A DNA stretch of 64,000 nucleotides, taken from Metabacillus sp. KUDC1714. Lineage in GTDB: Bacteria > Bacillota > Bacilli > Bacillales > Bacillaceae. The position numbers were made by a program, and so were the translations under genes. This document shows, piece after piece, positions 43,954-55,333 of this stretch (position 1 is its first letter; each line of letters opens with the position of its first letter). Location of the stretch: positions 1,638,501 to 1,702,500 of the forward strand of contig NZ_CP055263.1 in assembly GCF_014217835.1 (NCBI RefSeq), written 5' to 3'. Under the pieces are notes generated by a model, which saw only the letters and a program-made list of their open reading frames with translations, did no database searches and was not told where the DNA came from.

Positions 43954-46900
43954 TTACATATTCCGTCTATACTGTCCGCCAACTTCGTAGAGTGCTTGTG
44001 TTATTTGACCAAGACTTGCTACCTTTACTGTTTCCATAAGCTCTGCAAAGATATTACCATTTTCAATTGCGGTTTTCTTTAATCTTAGTAACGCCTCATC
44101 AACTTTCTTGGCATTTGCTTGCTGGAAAGCACTTAAATTATTAATTTGTGTTTCTTTCTCCTCTTTAGTTGCACGAGCAAGCTCCATATTATCAACCGAT
44201 TCCTGTGATGGGGGATTTGGATTAAGGTACGTATTGACGCCAATAATCGGCAGTTCACCAGTGTGTTTTTTCATTTCGTAATGCATTGATTCATCCTGGA
44301 TTTTCCCCCGCTGATATTGGGTTTCCATGGCGCCAAGTACACCGCCGCGTTCATTGATTCGATCAAATTCCTGAAGAACTGCTTCCTCTACTAAATCCGT
44401 TAATTCCTCGATAATAAAAGAGCCTTGCAGCGGATTTTCATTTTTGGTTAAGCCGTGTTCTTTTGTAATAATCATTTGGATCGCCATTGCTCTACGAACA
44501 GATTCTTCTGTCGGAGTTGTAATTGCTTCATCGTAAGCATTTGTGTGAAGGGAGTTACAGTTATCATGTAACGCCATTAGAGCCTGTAATGTCGTACGAA
44601 TATCATTAAAATCAATTTCTTGAGCATGTAAAGAACGCCCTGATGTTTGAACATGATATTTAAGCTTTTGACTTCGTTCATTTGCACCATACTTATCTCT
44701 CATAACAGTAGCCCATATTCTTCTTGCGACCCGACCAATTACTGTATATTCTGGATCAAGTCCATTACTAAAGAAGAAGGACAGGTTTGGCGCAAATGAG
44801 TTTATATCCATGCCTCTGCTTAAATAATATTCTACATACGTGAAACCATTTGATAGCGTAAACGCTAGCTGGGAAATTGGGTTTGCCCCAGCTTCTGCGA
44901 TATGATAGCCAGAAATTGAGACAGAATAATAATTTCTCACCTTTTGATCAATGAAATATTGTTGAATATCCCCCATGAGCCTCAATGCGAATTCTGTTGA
45001 GAAAATACATGTATTTTGTCCTTGGTCTTCTTTTAAAATATCTGCTTGGACTGTTCCTCTAACAGTTTGTAGGGTTAAGGATTTTACTGCATCATATTCG
45101 TGCTCGGTAAGGGAGCGATTAAGTTCTACTTCTTTTTTCTCCACTTGTTGCTCAATTGCCGCATTCATAAACATTGCTAAGATGATCGGTGCCGGACCAT
45201 TTATCGTCATCGACACTGATGTAGAAGGAGCACAAAGGTCAAAGCCGCTATATAGCTTTTTCATATCATCTAATGTGCAAATGCTTACTCCACTCTCACC
45301 AATTTTCCCATAAATATCTGGGCGATGTGCTGGATCTTCGCCATATAAAGTCACCGAATCAAAAGCTGTACTTAACCGTTTTGCAGTATCATCCTTTGAT
45401 AAATAATGGAAACGGCGATTAGTTCGTTCCGGCGTTCCTTCACCTGCAAATTGTCGTTTTGGGTCTTCACCTTCGCGTTTAAAAGGGAATACTCCAGCAG
45501 TGTAAGGGAAAGAACCTGGTACATTTTCTTTATAAAGCCAGGATAAAATGTCGCCATCATTCTTATATTTAGGTAATGACACCTTTGGGATGGATAAACC
45601 GGATAATGAAACAGTCTTTAAATTAGTAATAATTTCTCTGTCTCGAATAACAGTTGTAAACTCATTTTGAGCATATTTCTCTTTCATTTCTTCCCATTGT
45701 TTTAGATGTGTTTTAGATTGTGTCGTTAAATTTTCTTCAAGTCTTACTTGTAATTCCTGTAACGAGCGGATCACTTCTTCGTTTCCTTCTTGGCTTGCAA
45801 GAGTCTCTACTGTTCCTTTTACTTGAAAGAGCTTTGTTGCTGCATTTGCTTGTTCTTCTGATTGCTTGTGATAATTTCTTACTGTTTCACTAATTTCTCG
45901 TAAATAATATCTTCTTTCTGGGGGAATAATTACGTTTTGCTTTTCAACATCATCCGCTACTGGCAAGGACGTTTGCCACTTTTTATTTGCCTTTTCATTA
46001 ATTAACTCCAAAAGTCTAGCAAATAATGTGTTTGTACCGAGGTCATTGAATTGACTAGCAATTGTCCCATACACTGGCATAGCATCTAGCGGCTGATCAA
46101 ATAATTGCCGACTTCGTTGATATTGCTTCTGCACCTGGCGTTTTGCATCCTCAGAGCCTTTGCGCTCAAATTTATTAATGACGATTAAATCTGCATAGTC
46201 GATCATATCGATTTTTTCTAGCTGTGATGGTGCACCGAACTCACTTGTCATGACGTAGAGAGATAGATCACAAATTTCCGCTATTTCAGCATCTCCTTGA
46301 CCAATTCCGCTCGTCTCAACAATAACTAAGCCAAAGCCAGCACCTTTTACAACTGAAATGGCGTCTTGGATCGCTAAGGAAAGCTCGGTTTTTGATTTCC
46401 GAGTCGCTAGGCTCCTCATATACACTCTTGGTGAAAAAATCGCATTCATCCGGATTCGATCTCCTAAAAGCGCACCACCCGTTTTTTGCTTAGTCGGATC
46501 AACAGAAAGCACAGCAATTTTCAATTCAGGTACTTCATTTAGAAACCTTCTGATTAATTCATCGGTTAATGAGCTTTTTCCAGCTCCACCTGTTCCCGTT
46601 ATACCGATAACTGGTGCATTTGATTCGAGTTGATTAACTTGCTTAAAAAGTGATTCAACACCAGCAGATACTTCATTATGAAGAACCTTTGCTTCTGCAT
46701 AGGAAATGAACGTTGCAACAGCTTTAGGCTCTCCTATTTTCAGGTTCTCAAGGTCCATGTCACTTTCATTTACAGTTGAAAAATCACATTCCTTTAACAT
46801 ATAATTGATCATTCCTTGCAGACCTAATTCCCTACCATCCTCAGGTGAAAAGATCTTTGCAATCCCATACTCATGTAATTCTCTTATTTCCCGAGGAATG

Positions 46901-47214
46901 ATGACGCCACCGCCGCCACCAAAGAGACGTATATGCCCAGCTCCTCTTTCAGCTAAAAGATCATACATATATTTAAAAAATTCAACATGTCCCCCTTGAT
47001 ACGAGGAAATGGCAATTCCTTGAGCATCCTCTTGAATAGCTGCTGATACAATTTCTTCTACTGATCTGTTATGACCAAGATGAATGACCTCAGCACCACT
47101 CCCTTGTAGAATACGACGCATAATATTTATCGAAGCATCATGCCCATCAAATAAGCTTGATGCCGTTACAAAGCGAACTGGGTGCTTCGGTTTGTAGATT
47201 TCGTTTGTTGCCAT
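43954..47214 (-). CDS. icmF: Fused isobutyryl-CoA mutase IcmF
   Basis: Adenosylcobalamin enzyme interconverting isobutyryl-CoA and n-butyryl-CoA (1086 residues). Domains in order: B12-binding (to about 145) with [11 protein letters not shown], where His25 is the probable cobalt ligand; a G-protein chaperone with GTGGAGKS (207-214) and [10 protein letters not shown]; and a mutase TIM barrel from about 560 with [20 protein letters not shown]. This IcmF order differs from ordinary methylmalonyl-CoA mutase; some IcmFs also accept pivalyl-CoA or isovaleryl-CoA. GGGGGGTATATAG precedes the ATG. It follows a TetR regulator downstream of fatty-acid genes. Confidence 0.94.
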   Translation of the reverse strand: MATNEIYKPKHPVRFVTASSLFDGHDASINIMRRILQGSGAEVIHLGHNRSVEEIVSAAIQEDAQGIAISSYQGGHVEFFKYMYDLLAERGAGHIRLFGGGGGVIIPREIRELHEYGIAKIFSPEDGRELGLQGMINYMLKECDFSTVNESDMDLENLKIGEPKAVATFISYAEAKVLHNEVSAGVESLFKQVNQLESNAPVIGITGTGGAGKSSLTDELIRRFLNEVPELKIAVLSVDPTKQKTGGALLGDRIRMNAIFSPRVYMRSLATRKSKTELSLAIQDAISVVKGAGFGLVIVETSGIGQGDAEIAEICDLSLYVMTSEFGAPSQLEKIDMIDYADLIVINKFERKGSEDAKRQVQKQYQRSRQLFDQPLDAMPVYGTIASQFNDLGTNTLFARLLELINEKANKKWQTSLPVADDVEKQNVIIPPERRYYLREISETVRNYHKQSEEQANAATKLFQVKGTVETLASQEGNEEVIRSLQELQVRLEENLTTQSKTHLKQWEEMKEKYAQNEFTTVIRDREIITNLKTVSLSGLSIPKVSLPKYKNDGDILSWLYKENVPGSFPYTAGVFPFKREGEDPKRQFAGEGTPERTNRRFHYLSKDDTAKRLSTAFDSVTLYGEDPAHRPDIYGKIGESGVSICTLDDMKKLYSGFDLCAPSTSVSMTINGPAPIILAMFMNAAIEQQVEKKEVELNRSLTEHEYDAVKSLTLQTVRGTVQADILKEDQGQNTCIFSTEFALRLMGDIQQYFIDQKVRNYYSVSISGYHIAEAGANPISQLAFTLSNGFTYVEYYLSRGMDINSFAPNLSFFFSNGLDPEYTVIGRVARRIWATVMRDKYGANERSQKLKYHVQTSGRSLHAQEIDFNDIRTTLQALMALHDNCNSLHTNAYDEAITTPTEESVRRAMAIQMIITKEHGLTKNENPLQGSFIIEELTDLVEEAVLQEFDRINERGGVLGAMETQYQRGKIQDESMHYEMKKHTGELPIIGVNTYLNPNPPSQESVDNMELARATKEEKETQINNLSAFQQANAKKVDEALLRLKKTAIENGNIFAELMETVKVASLGQITQALYEVGGQYRRNM

Positions 47215-47364
47215 CTATATACCCCCCTTTTATTTTCAGTTGTGTAAAATTAATATTTTTTTAGTTCGGATGAAATGTAGCTCTTGATGTGAATGGCCAG
47301 GATGAAATTTGGTGATATCGGTGAACTTCGATTTCTTTTCATGGCATTCTGTGAGAAATGAATA

Positions 47365-47988
47365 CTATTTCTCACCAACGCCTTGTAAAATCACCTTTGT
47401 TTGCAGCTCAATATATTCGTCAATCGTATAGTTTTTTTGAATCGTCCATCTTCTAAAAGCCCACATTTGCCCTTGAACGATTATGTTATGGGAGATTAGT
47501 TCTGATTCTTGCTCTGTTAGTGTTAATTCACCATTTTTGATGCAGCTTTCAATAATCTTCTTAAACATTGCAGCCATTTCAGCTTCTTTTTTCAATACAT
47601 ATGGAAGTGCATCTTTTGATAAGGACTTTGCTTCTTGGTACATAACAAGAACTTCATCCTGCATGTCATCGACTACTTTAAAATAATTTTTTATCGCTAG
47701 CTTTAAGCTTTCGATTGTTCCTTGCTTCATATCAATATCCTGTTCAAGCCGGATGTGTACCTGATCATAGATCGTATCACAAACTAAGTACAACACATCC
47801 TCTTTTTGCCGAATGTATTCATATAATGTCCCGATACTAAAACCTGCAGAGCGAGCAATTTCTCTAGTAGTTGTCCGGTGAAACCCCTTTTCTTTAAAAA
47901 GGGTTACCGCACCTTTAACCATCTGATCCCGCCGCTTTTCTATTAATCTCTCATCCTTGACAGATGCAAGCACCTCACGCTTTTTCAT
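47365..47988 (-). CDS. TetR/AcrR family regulator, FadR-like
   Basis: A 207-residue regulator. The N-terminal helix-turn-helix is ATTREIARSAGFSIGTLYEYI-like (TTTREIARSAGFSIGTLYEY, about residues 39-58); the C-terminal helical domain would bind an effector, probably an acyl-CoA. In Bacillaceae such genes often control fad and icmF clusters, and FadR-type boxes occur upstream of fadF and thl here. It may bind those sites, but a distant fadR could do so too. GGGAGGTAG precedes the ATG. Confidence 0.85.
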   Translation of the reverse strand: MKKREVLASVKDERLIEKRRDQMVKGAVTLFKEKGFHRTTTREIARSAGFSIGTLYEYIRQKEDVLYLVCDTIYDQVHIRLEQDIDMKQGTIESLKLAIKNYFKVVDDMQDEVLVMYQEAKSLSKDALPYVLKKEAEMAAMFKKIIESCIKNGELTLTEQESELISHNIIVQGQMWAFRRWTIQKNYTIDEYIELQTKVILQGVGEK

Positions 47989-48010
47989 CTACCTCCCACC
48001 AATCCTATAG

Positions 48011-48046
48011 AGGTAAGTGGCCGGATCCGCTTTACCTCTTTTTATA
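48011..48046 (+). other. Hairpin upstream of the TetR gene
   Basis: GAGGTAA...GG / CC...TTTACCTC arms, followed on the plus strand by T5, just before the TetR ribosome binding site. On the operon strand there is no T-run, so it is not a normal terminator for acd; it may be a regulator site or an mRNA stem. Confidence 0.4.
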
Positions 48047-48093
48047 AAGCTAAAATTGTTCCAAACTTAATGTTTTCACCCTAGAAACTTTGT

Positions 48094-49233
48094 TTATTTC
48101 GTTAACATACGGGAAATAACCAGGCGTTGGATTTCCTGTGTACCTTCGTAAATTTGCGTAATCTTCGCATCCCTCATATAACGTTCAACGGGATAATCCT
48201 TTGTATAACCATAGCCCCCAAATACTTGGACAGCTTCAGTCGTTACTTTCATCGCAGTATCCCCAGCGAATAGCTTTGACATCGCTGATTCTTTGCCATA
48301 TGGTAGGCCAACGGATTCAAGCCATGCCGCTTGATAGGTTAAGAGCCGTGCCGCTTCTATATTTGTTGCCATATCAGCAAGCTTAAAGCTGATTCCCTGT
48401 TGTGCGGCAATTGGTTTTCCGAACTGCTCTCGCTCCTTCGCATAAGCAACAGCTGCATCTAATGCTCCTTGCGCAATTCCAACTGCTTGGGCGGCAATTC
48501 CATTTCGACCGCCATCTAATGTCATCATCGCAATTTTAAAGCCTTCTCCTATTTCGCCTAACACATTTTCCTTTGGTACCTTACATTCTTCAAAAATAAT
48601 CTCTGTTGTTGGTGAAGATCGAATCCCGAGCTTGCTCTCTTTTTTCCCTACAGAGAATCCTTCAAAGTCTTTTTCAATGATAAAGGCTGTTGTTCCTTTA
48701 TGCTTACTAGACGAATCTGTTATCGCAAATACGAGATAAATATCAGCAATACCACCATTTGTAATGAAAATCTTCGAGCCATTTAAGACATAATGGTCCC
48801 CTTCTAATCTAGCATTTGTTCTCATTCCGCCAGCATCAGAACCCGAGCTAGGCTCTGTTAAACCGTACGCACCAATTTTCTCCCCTAATGCCATTGGTTT
48901 TAAGTATTTTTGCTTTTGCTCTTCTGTTCCGAACTTGAATAAAGGAAAGCCAGCTAAAGATGTATGAGCAGATAGTGTCACACCAGTTGAGGCACAGATT
49001 CTTGATAGCTCCTCAACAGCAATGACATATGCTAAATAATCACTACCGATGCCGCCATACTCCTCAGGCCATGGAATCCCTAGCAATCCTAAATCAGCCA
49101 TTTTTCTAAAAATGTTCATATCAAAACGTTCCTGCTCATCACGCTCAGCTGCTGTTGGTTCTACTTCCTTCTTCGCAAAGTCTCTAACCATCTTTCTTAA
49201 CATTTCGTGTTCATCAGATAACTTAAAATACAT
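48094..49233 (-). CDS. Acyl-CoA dehydrogenase (first of pair)
   Basis: FAD enzyme oxidising acyl-CoA to 2-enoyl-CoA and passing electrons to ETF (379 residues). [33 protein letters not shown] and the C-terminal [16 protein letters not shown] are family blocks, with the probable catalytic Glu in YEGT. Roughly similar to its neighbour at 49350, so it arose by duplication. Substrate is probably short or branched chain, given the icmF context. GGGGGATGATCAC precedes the ATG. Confidence 0.93.
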   Translation of the reverse strand: MYFKLSDEHEMLRKMVRDFAKKEVEPTAAERDEQERFDMNIFRKMADLGLLGIPWPEEYGGIGSDYLAYVIAVEELSRICASTGVTLSAHTSLAGFPLFKFGTEEQKQKYLKPMALGEKIGAYGLTEPSSGSDAGGMRTNARLEGDHYVLNGSKIFITNGGIADIYLVFAITDSSSKHKGTTAFIIEKDFEGFSVGKKESKLGIRSSPTTEIIFEECKVPKENVLGEIGEGFKIAMMTLDGGRNGIAAQAVGIAQGALDAAVAYAKEREQFGKPIAAQQGISFKLADMATNIEAARLLTYQAAWLESVGLPYGKESAMSKLFAGDTAMKVTTEAVQVFGGYGYTKDYPVERYMRDAKITQIYEGTQEIQRLVISRMLTK

Positions 49234-49284
49234 GTGATCATCCCCCGAGTCATCTTACTTTTCTTTTGGTTCTGTTAAATTTGG

Positions 49285-49326
49285 TTGTTGATTTCCGCGG
49301 GCGGTACGTGAGCCTCCAATCAACAA
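49285..49326. repeat. Remnant of a GC-rich Bacillus repeat
   Basis: TTGTTGATT and AATCAACAA arms enclose TTTCCGCGGGCGGTACGTGA, similar to the core of a hairpin repeat I recall from many Bacillus genomes. It lies between the two acyl-CoA dehydrogenase genes. Confidence 0.5.
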
Positions 49327-49349
49327 AGTGCAAGAAACAACAGTGAGCT

Positions 49350-50498
49350 TTAACTGAACCTTTCTTTTAGTAGGTGCTTACTGATAACAATTCGTTGTAT
49401 TTCACTCGTACCTTCATAAATTTCACATACCTTTGCATCGCGAAAATATCGTTCTACCGGATAATCCTTTGTATAGCCATAGCCACCGAAGATTTGGACA
49501 GCTTCAGTCGCTACCTCCATCGCTGTTTTAGAAGCAAATAGCTTTGCCATTGCTGCCTGTTTTCCACATGGCAGGTTATTTCCCTTTAAGTATGCAGCTT
49601 GATAGACTAATAGTTTTGCCGCTTCCACATTTGTCGCCATATCTGCTAGTTTAAAAGCAATACCTTGTTGGCTAGCAATTGGTTTTCCAAATTGATGTCG
49701 CTCTTTTGCATATAATGTTGCCTTTTCAAGCGCCGCCTCAGCAATTCCAAGCGACTGTGCTGCGATGCCAATTCTGCCACCGTCAAGGTTTGCCATCGCA
49801 ATTTTAAACCCTTGACCCTCTTCACCAAGAAGATTTTCTATAGGTACCTGGGCATTCTCAAAGATCAATTGAACGGTTCTAGAGCCATTCAATCCCATTT
49901 TGTGTTCGTCTTTCCCAATTATTAATCCTTGAGCATCCTTATCAACAATAAATGCGGAAATCCCAGCGCTTCCAGATCCACTCGAAGTTCTTGCAAAAAC
50001 AATGTACGTATCGGCTTCACCGCCATTTGTGATAAACATTTTTGAACCATTTAATAGATAATGATTTCCACTTTTAACTGCACGTGTTTTCATGCTAGCG
50101 GCATCTGAGCCAGAGCTTGGTTCCGTCAGGCAAAACGCTGCCAATTTCTCACCCTTTGCTAGCTTCGTCACATAGTTTTTCTTTTGCTTTTCTGATCCGA
50201 ACGCTAAAATCGGGAGGGTTCCAACTGAAGTATGAACAGAAAGAATCACTCCTAGTGCTGCACTTACTTTTGAAATTTCATGGATTGCGATCATATATGA
50301 AGTAAAGTCCATGCCAGCGCCCTCGTACTCTTCAGGAATAGGGATTCCCATTAGCCCAAGCTCTCCCATCTTTTTTAGGATTACTCGCGGGAATACTCCT
50401 TTTTCCATACTTTCAACAAACGGCTCTATCTCAGACTTTGCAAATTCGCGAACCATCTTCCGCATCATGATTTGTTCTTCTGTAAAATGTAATTTCAC
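49350..50498 (-). CDS. acdA: Acyl-CoA dehydrogenase AcdA
   Basis: Second acyl-CoA dehydrogenase (382 residues) with [38 protein letters not shown] and [17 protein letters not shown]. It occupies the acdA position of the B. subtilis rpoE-acdA-fadF order. The start is GTG at 50496-50498, with AAGGGGTGG upstream. It probably serves straight-chain or butyryl substrates, paired with the second copy for others; specificity is inferred. Confidence 0.93.
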   Translation of the reverse strand: MKLHFTEEQIMMRKMVREFAKSEIEPFVESMEKGVFPRVILKKMGELGLMGIPIPEEYEGAGMDFTSYMIAIHEISKVSAALGVILSVHTSVGTLPILAFGSEKQKKNYVTKLAKGEKLAAFCLTEPSSGSDAASMKTRAVKSGNHYLLNGSKMFITNGGEADTYIVFARTSSGSGSAGISAFIVDKDAQGLIIGKDEHKMGLNGSRTVQLIFENAQVPIENLLGEEGQGFKIAMANLDGGRIGIAAQSLGIAEAALEKATLYAKERHQFGKPIASQQGIAFKLADMATNVEAAKLLVYQAAYLKGNNLPCGKQAAMAKLFASKTAMEVATEAVQIFGGYGYTKDYPVERYFRDAKVCEIYEGTSEIQRIVISKHLLKERFS

Positions 50499-50666
50499 TT
50501 GATGCCACCCCTTTGGAATAGGTCAAACCTTACTAATCGAAATCAAATTGCTGACAAACTAGAAGCAAGAACGTCAGGTCACTATAGTTTTGCGGACATT
50601 TAAACCGAAAAAACCGAGCACTCCTATGATTCGCTGCTTATCATTTGATGGCTTTTTGAATAACCT

Positions 50667-51515
50667 TTAATAGCTATAAAATCCTCTACCTGTCTTCTTC
50701 CCTAACCATCCTGCCTTAACGTATTTACGGAGTAATGGGCATGGTCGGTATTTATCATCACCAAAGCCCTCGTGAAGTGTTTCCATAATAAAAAGACATG
50801 TATCTAGACCAATAAAGTCGGCCAATGTAAGTGGTCCCATTGGATGATTCATCCCAAGCTTCATGACCTCGTCGACTGCCTCTGGTGAAGCAACCCCTTC
50901 ATAAACGGTATAAATTGCTTCATTAATCATTGGCATTAAGATTCGATTGGATACAAAGCCTGGAAAATCATTTACTTCAACTGGGACTTTATTTAATTTT
51001 TTTGTCAAGTCGTAGATGTTCTGAAATACTTCATCATCTGTTGCAAGCCCGCGAATAATTTCAACTAGCTTCATGACTGGCACTGGATTCATAAAGTGCA
51101 TACCAATTACTTTTTCTGGGCGTTTTGTTGCCGCAGCAATTTCAGTAATCGGCAATGATGATGTGTTGGTTGCTAAAATGGCATGGTCTGGTGCTAATTG
51201 ATCAAGCTCATGAAAAAGGGTTGTTTTCACATCCATTTTTTCAACAACTGCTTCAATGGCGATGTCGATAAAACGTGCGTTTGAGAGTTCTACAGAGGGT
51301 GTAATTCTTTGAAGTGTTTCATCTTTTTCTTGTGGTGTTAGTCGGCCTTTTTCCACTTGCCTTTGCAGCTGTTTTTCAATGGAGTGATAGCCTTTATTTA
51401 CAAATTCCTCTTTTATATCATGTAAAATGACATCGAAGCCCGCACTTGCACATACCTGGGCAATACCTGAGCCCATTTGCCCAGCCCCGATGACCATTAT
51501 CTTTTGAATCTCCAT
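50667..51515 (-). CDS. 3-hydroxybutyryl-CoA dehydrogenase
   Basis: NAD-dependent 3-hydroxyacyl-CoA dehydrogenase (282 residues, the family norm; MmgB/Hbd type). Nucleotide loop GAGQMG at 10-15, [13 protein letters not shown] near 116, and [19 protein letters not shown] with the catalytic His near 140. The longer frame reads back through GGGGAC repeats to 51596, but AAGGGGG lies six bases before the ATG at 51515 and touches the one before it, so 51515 is the start. Confidence 0.94.
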   Translation of the reverse strand: MEIQKIMVIGAGQMGSGIAQVCASAGFDVILHDIKEEFVNKGYHSIEKQLQRQVEKGRLTPQEKDETLQRITPSVELSNARFIDIAIEAVVEKMDVKTTLFHELDQLAPDHAILATNTSSLPITEIAAATKRPEKVIGMHFMNPVPVMKLVEIIRGLATDDEVFQNIYDLTKKLNKVPVEVNDFPGFVSNRILMPMINEAIYTVYEGVASPEAVDEVMKLGMNHPMGPLTLADFIGLDTCLFIMETLHEGFGDDKYRPCPLLRKYVKAGWLGKKTGRGFYSY

Positions 51516-51537
51516 ATCCATCCCCCTTGGTTTTAAA

Positions 51538-51580
51538 TGGGGGACAGTCCCCACAGAGCAATTGGGGACTGTCCCCATCG
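51538..51580. repeat. Two GGGGAC(A/T)GTCCCC palindromes between hbd and thl
   Basis: Copies at 51540-51552 and 51564-51576 fill the gap between hbd and the end of thl. They inflate the apparent N-terminus of hbd. Confidence 0.85.
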
Positions 51581-51585
51581 CTAGA

Positions 51586-52764
51586 TTACACTTCAATCAT
51601 AATTGCGTCGCCTTGACCTCCGCCGCTGCAAATCGCCGCAACACCAATTCCTCCGCCTCTGCGCTTTAATTCATGAATAAGGGTAATAATGATTCTTGCC
51701 CCACTTGCGCCAATCGGATGTCCTAGCGCTACAGCTCCACCGTTTACATTGACCTTTTCTGGATCAAGATTTGAAATTTGGTTAGCTGCTAATGCTACTG
51801 TTGCAAATGCTTCATTAATTTCAAATAAGTCAATATCGCTGACGGTTTTTCCTGTTTTCTTTAAAAGCTCATTAATAACAAGTCCCGGTGTTTTTGGAAA
51901 ATCCTTCGCTTCTACTGCAACTGCTGTATGTCCAATGATGGTAGCTAGCGGAATATGCCCTTCCTTTTGTGCTTTTTCATCACTCATGAGAACAAGTGCT
52001 GCAGCTCCATCATTAATTCCTGGGGCATTACCTGCTGTAATTGTACCGTCATGATCAAAAACAGGGGCAAGACTTGAAAGACGCTCAATTGATGTATCTT
52101 TACGTGGTGCTTCATCTTTTTCAACTACGATTGGATCACCTTTACGCTGTGGAACCGCTACTGGTACAATCTCTTCACTTAGTAAACCAGACTCTTGTGC
52201 ATGAACGGCACGCTGATGGCTTCTTAGTGCCCATTCATCCTGTTGTTCTCGAGTAAGATTTAATTCTGCTGATGTGCTGTTACCGTATGTGCCCATATGA
52301 ACACCTGTGAAACTACAAGTTAGCCCATCATGGATCATTAAATCTTTAACAGTACCATCACCCATTCTTAGTCCAAAGCGTGCCTTGGGTAAAAGGTATG
52401 GTGCATTACTCATCGATTCCATCCCACCAGCTACGATAACCTCCTCATCCCCGGCTCGGATGATTTGATCTGCTAAAGTGACACTTCTTAATCCTGACGC
52501 ACAAACTTTATTAATTGTCTCCGTTTTTACATTCCACGGGAGGCCTGCTTGCCGCGCAGCTTGGCGTGACGGGATTTGTCCTTGCCCACCTTGAAGAACA
52601 TTTCCAAAAATCACTTCATTAACTTGTTCGCCAGCAACATTAGCACGTTTTAGCGCTTCTTTTATAGCGATACCACCAAGCTCAGATGCCGTTAACGTTG
52701 AAAGTGATCCACCAAATTTCCCTACCGGTGTTCTTACTCCACTTAAAATCACTGTTTTTGCCAT
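51586..52764 (-). CDS. Acetyl-CoA acetyltransferase (thiolase)
   Basis: Thiolase (392 residues) that cleaves or forms acetoacetyl-CoA (MmgA type). Active Cys88 in [28 protein letters not shown] with the active His near 348, and Cys378 in CSGGGQGDA. It is upstream of hbd in the same unit. GGGGAGAGATAAC precedes the ATG. A FadR-like palindrome lies in its upstream gap. Confidence 0.95.
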   Translation of the reverse strand: MAKTVILSGVRTPVGKFGGSLSTLTASELGGIAIKEALKRANVAGEQVNEVIFGNVLQGGQGQIPSRQAARQAGLPWNVKTETINKVCASGLRSVTLADQIIRAGDEEVIVAGGMESMSNAPYLLPKARFGLRMGDGTVKDLMIHDGLTCSFTGVHMGTYGNSTSAELNLTREQQDEWALRSHQRAVHAQESGLLSEEIVPVAVPQRKGDPIVVEKDEAPRKDTSIERLSSLAPVFDHDGTITAGNAPGINDGAAALVLMSDEKAQKEGHIPLATIIGHTAVAVEAKDFPKTPGLVINELLKKTGKTVSDIDLFEINEAFATVALAANQISNLDPEKVNVNGGAVALGHPIGASGARIIITLIHELKRRGGGIGVAAICSGGGQGDAIMIEV

Positions 52765-52789
52765 GTTATCTCTCCCCTTTTTGATTATT

Positions 52790-52960
52790 GGGGACTGTCC
52801 CCAAACATTGTATTGTTGATTGTTGGGGACTGTCCCCGAAATCTGTCAAACTTATTATTTAAAATCCCACTCGATATTTCAGTAACCGTTTACAATCCTA
52901 ACTTGACTGACCGAACGCTCGCTCAACTTGTACTCATTGTCAAAGAGGGGACTGTCCCCC
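52790..52960. repeat. Three GGGGACTGTCCCC palindromes between thl and fadF
   Basis: Copies at 52790-52802, 52825-52837 and 52947-52959. The last sits six bases past the fadF stop and extends to AGAGGGGACTGTCCCCCTCT. Confidence 0.85.
52908..52925. promoter_or_regulatory. FadR-like operator upstream of thl
   Basis: TGACCGAACGCTCGCTCA fits TGA-N-YGA-N4-TCR-N-TCA, the half-site layout of the B. subtilis FadR box, with 14 of 18 positions symmetric. It lies in the fadF-thl gap. Confidence 0.5.
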
Positions 52961-52965
52961 TCTTC

Positions 52966-55056
52966 TTAAAGGATTGATTTCTCCAATAGTTCTGCTACGT
53001 CATATGTGCTTACTTGCTCTTCTACTTCTTTAGCTTTTGTTCCGTCGCTAAGCATTGTTAAGCAGTATGGGCATCCTGAGCTGATGACAGTTGGGTTTGC
53101 AGCTAGGGCTTGCTCTGTTCTTGCTACGTTTATGCGACTTCCTGTGTCTTCCTCCATCCACATCAAGCCACCGCCTGCACCACAGCACATTCCTTTTTCA
53201 CGATTGCGTTCCATTTCAACGAGTTTTACACCAGGAATCGCTTTTAAAATTGTTCGAGGTGCCTCGTATACTTCATTGTATCTTCCAAGATAACAGGAAT
53301 CGTGGAAGGTAATGGTTTCATTGACAGGCTGTTGTGGATTCAATCTTCCTTCCTCCACTAATTTTGCAAGTAGTTCTGTATGATGATAGACTTCAGCTTC
53401 TAGACCAAAGTCAGGGTACTCATTTTTAAAGATGTTATAGGCATGCGGATCGATGGTGACAATCTTTTTCACATCATTTTTCACAAATTCATCAATGTTT
53501 TTAGTCGCAAGCTCTTGGAATAAAAACTCATTTCCGAGACGACGTGGTGTATCACCAGAGTTCTTTTCCTTATTACCTAGAATGGCAAATGTCACTCCTG
53601 CTTTATTTAGAAGCTTTGCGAATGATAAGGCTATTTTTTGGCTGCGATTATCATATGAGCCCATTGAGCCGACCCAGAATAGGTATTCAAACTCTTCACC
53701 AGCCTTGTTCATTTCTTTTACGGTAGGTACGATAACATCTTCACGAGCCTCACGCCATGTTTCACGCTCTTTGCGGTTTAATCCCCATGGGTTGCCTTGA
53801 CGTTCAATATTTGTCATTGCACGCTTTCCATCAGCATCCATTTTTCCTTCTGTTAACACAAGATATCTGCGCATATCGATGATTTTATCAACATGCTCAT
53901 TCATTACTGGGCATTGATCTTCACAGTTCCGACAAGTTGTACAGGCCCAGATTTCTTCTTCTGTGATGACATCACCGATTAAGGATGGATTGTAATCAAC
54001 AGCTGCTGCTGCAGACTCTTGTACGCCAGAACCTGCTGCCATCATCGCAATTTGGTTCCCCTTTGTATTGTTAAACGCTACAGCTGGTACCCATGGCTGT
54101 TTTTGTGTAACAGCAGCACCGGTAAGGGTTAAATGATCGCGAAGCTTAAGAATTAAGTCCATTGGCGAAAGAATTTTCCCAGTTCCTGTAGCAGGACACA
54201 TATTTGTACAACGTCCACATTCAACACATGCATACAAATCAATTAATTGTGGCTGAGTAAAGTCTTGAATTTTCCCAACACCAAATGTTTCTTGTGTTTC
54301 GTCTTCAAAATCAATTTTTTCAAGTTTGCCAGGATTTGAAACTCTGTTAAAATACACATTTGCTGGTCCTGCAATTAGATGGGCATGCTTTGATTGCGGC
54401 ACATATACTAGGAATGTTAGTAAGAATAATAAGTGAATCCACCATGCTATGTAGAAGACGACAATTGATCCAGTATCTCCTACAAAGCTAAGTAAAAAGG
54501 CTAATGATGAGGCAATTGGTTCTGACCATGTAAGCTCATGTCCATGCCAGATAATCCCCATTCCATTACCAAGAAGGACAGATAACATAAGTCCGCCAAT
54601 AAAAATTAAGACTAATCCTGATTTAAAGCCACGTTTTAGTCGAACAAGCTTTTCAACATAGCGCCGATGAAACGCCCAAACGACAGCTACTAAAATCATG
54701 AACGTAACCATCTCTTGAAAAAAGGTGAAAGCTGGATAGAGCGGTCCAAGTGGTAAATGAGCACCAGGAATTAGCCCTTTTACAATAAAATCAATCGCTC
54801 CAAATTGAACAAGGATAAACCCATAGAAAAACATTACGTGGATGATCCCGCTCTTCTTATCCTTTAACAACTTTTTCTGTCCAAAAACATTCACCCATAT
54901 TTTTTGAAGTCTCTCTTTTACCTCACCATCGAATTCAACTTTTTTCCCTAGCTTAATGTAGGCCATCCTCGTTCGAATTAAGTAGATAAATAAGTGTACT
55001 GCGTAAGCGGTTACAATTAAGAATGCAATAAAATTAACCCATAGTAATGCATCCAT
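52966..55056 (-). CDS. fadF: Iron-sulphur membrane oxidoreductase FadF
   Basis: A 696-residue protein probably moving electrons from fatty-acid oxidation (via ETF) to menaquinone. N-terminal membrane helices with haem-b-type histidines (VWAFHRRYVE, IWHGHEL) are followed by two 4Fe-4S motifs (CVECGRCTNMCPATGTG near 280 and CTTCRNCEDQCPV near 385) and two CCG domains (DSCYLGRYN, MCCGAGGGLMWME). The frame starts 12 codons earlier, but AAAAGGA precedes the ATG at 55056 and MDALLWVNFIAF matches the family. Confidence 0.93.
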   Translation of the reverse strand: MDALLWVNFIAFLIVTAYAVHLFIYLIRTRMAYIKLGKKVEFDGEVKERLQKIWVNVFGQKKLLKDKKSGIIHVMFFYGFILVQFGAIDFIVKGLIPGAHLPLGPLYPAFTFFQEMVTFMILVAVVWAFHRRYVEKLVRLKRGFKSGLVLIFIGGLMLSVLLGNGMGIIWHGHELTWSEPIASSLAFLLSFVGDTGSIVVFYIAWWIHLLFLLTFLVYVPQSKHAHLIAGPANVYFNRVSNPGKLEKIDFEDETQETFGVGKIQDFTQPQLIDLYACVECGRCTNMCPATGTGKILSPMDLILKLRDHLTLTGAAVTQKQPWVPAVAFNNTKGNQIAMMAAGSGVQESAAAAVDYNPSLIGDVITEEEIWACTTCRNCEDQCPVMNEHVDKIIDMRRYLVLTEGKMDADGKRAMTNIERQGNPWGLNRKERETWREAREDVIVPTVKEMNKAGEEFEYLFWVGSMGSYDNRSQKIALSFAKLLNKAGVTFAILGNKEKNSGDTPRRLGNEFLFQELATKNIDEFVKNDVKKIVTIDPHAYNIFKNEYPDFGLEAEVYHHTELLAKLVEEGRLNPQQPVNETITFHDSCYLGRYNEVYEAPRTILKAIPGVKLVEMERNREKGMCCGAGGGLMWMEEDTGSRINVARTEQALAANPTVISSGCPYCLTMLSDGTKAKEVEEQVSTYDVAELLEKSIL

Positions 55057-55170
55057 TCCTTTTCCCCCAATCTCCCAGTTGTTGCAGGCCATTTCTTACT
55101 TGGTAATTCTCCCCTTTGGTCATAACGCTTCTAAAATTCTGCATTTACATTATACTACTATGATAATAAA

Positions 55171-55188
55171 TGAATGAGCATTCAGTCA
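55171..55188 (-). promoter_or_regulatory. FadR box overlapping the fadF promoter
   Basis: TGAATGAGCATTCAGTCA fits the B. subtilis FadR box TGAATGAMTANTCATTCW (TGA-N-TGA-N4-TCA-N-TCA). On the minus strand the TTGACT inside it can be a -35, with TATCAT 18 bases downstream, so a bound repressor would block the promoter. Confidence 0.65.
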
Positions 55189-55333
55189 ATACTTTTTCAT
55201 ACTGAATGTATAAATGATTGTTCCAAATGTATTCAATTGAAAACAAAATATGCGTCGTGTGGATCAATACATAAAAAATGCACCTCAAGCCAAGACTATT
55301 GTAAATATAGCTTGCTACTAGGAGGAATGAAAT

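Noticed and set aside
46358..46999. Plus-strand frames of 91 and 64 codons
   Set aside because: Antisense to icmF with no start signals.
51516..51596. 27-residue N-terminal extension of hbd
   Set aside because: Encoded by GGGGAC repeats, and the ribosome binding site fits only the inner ATG.
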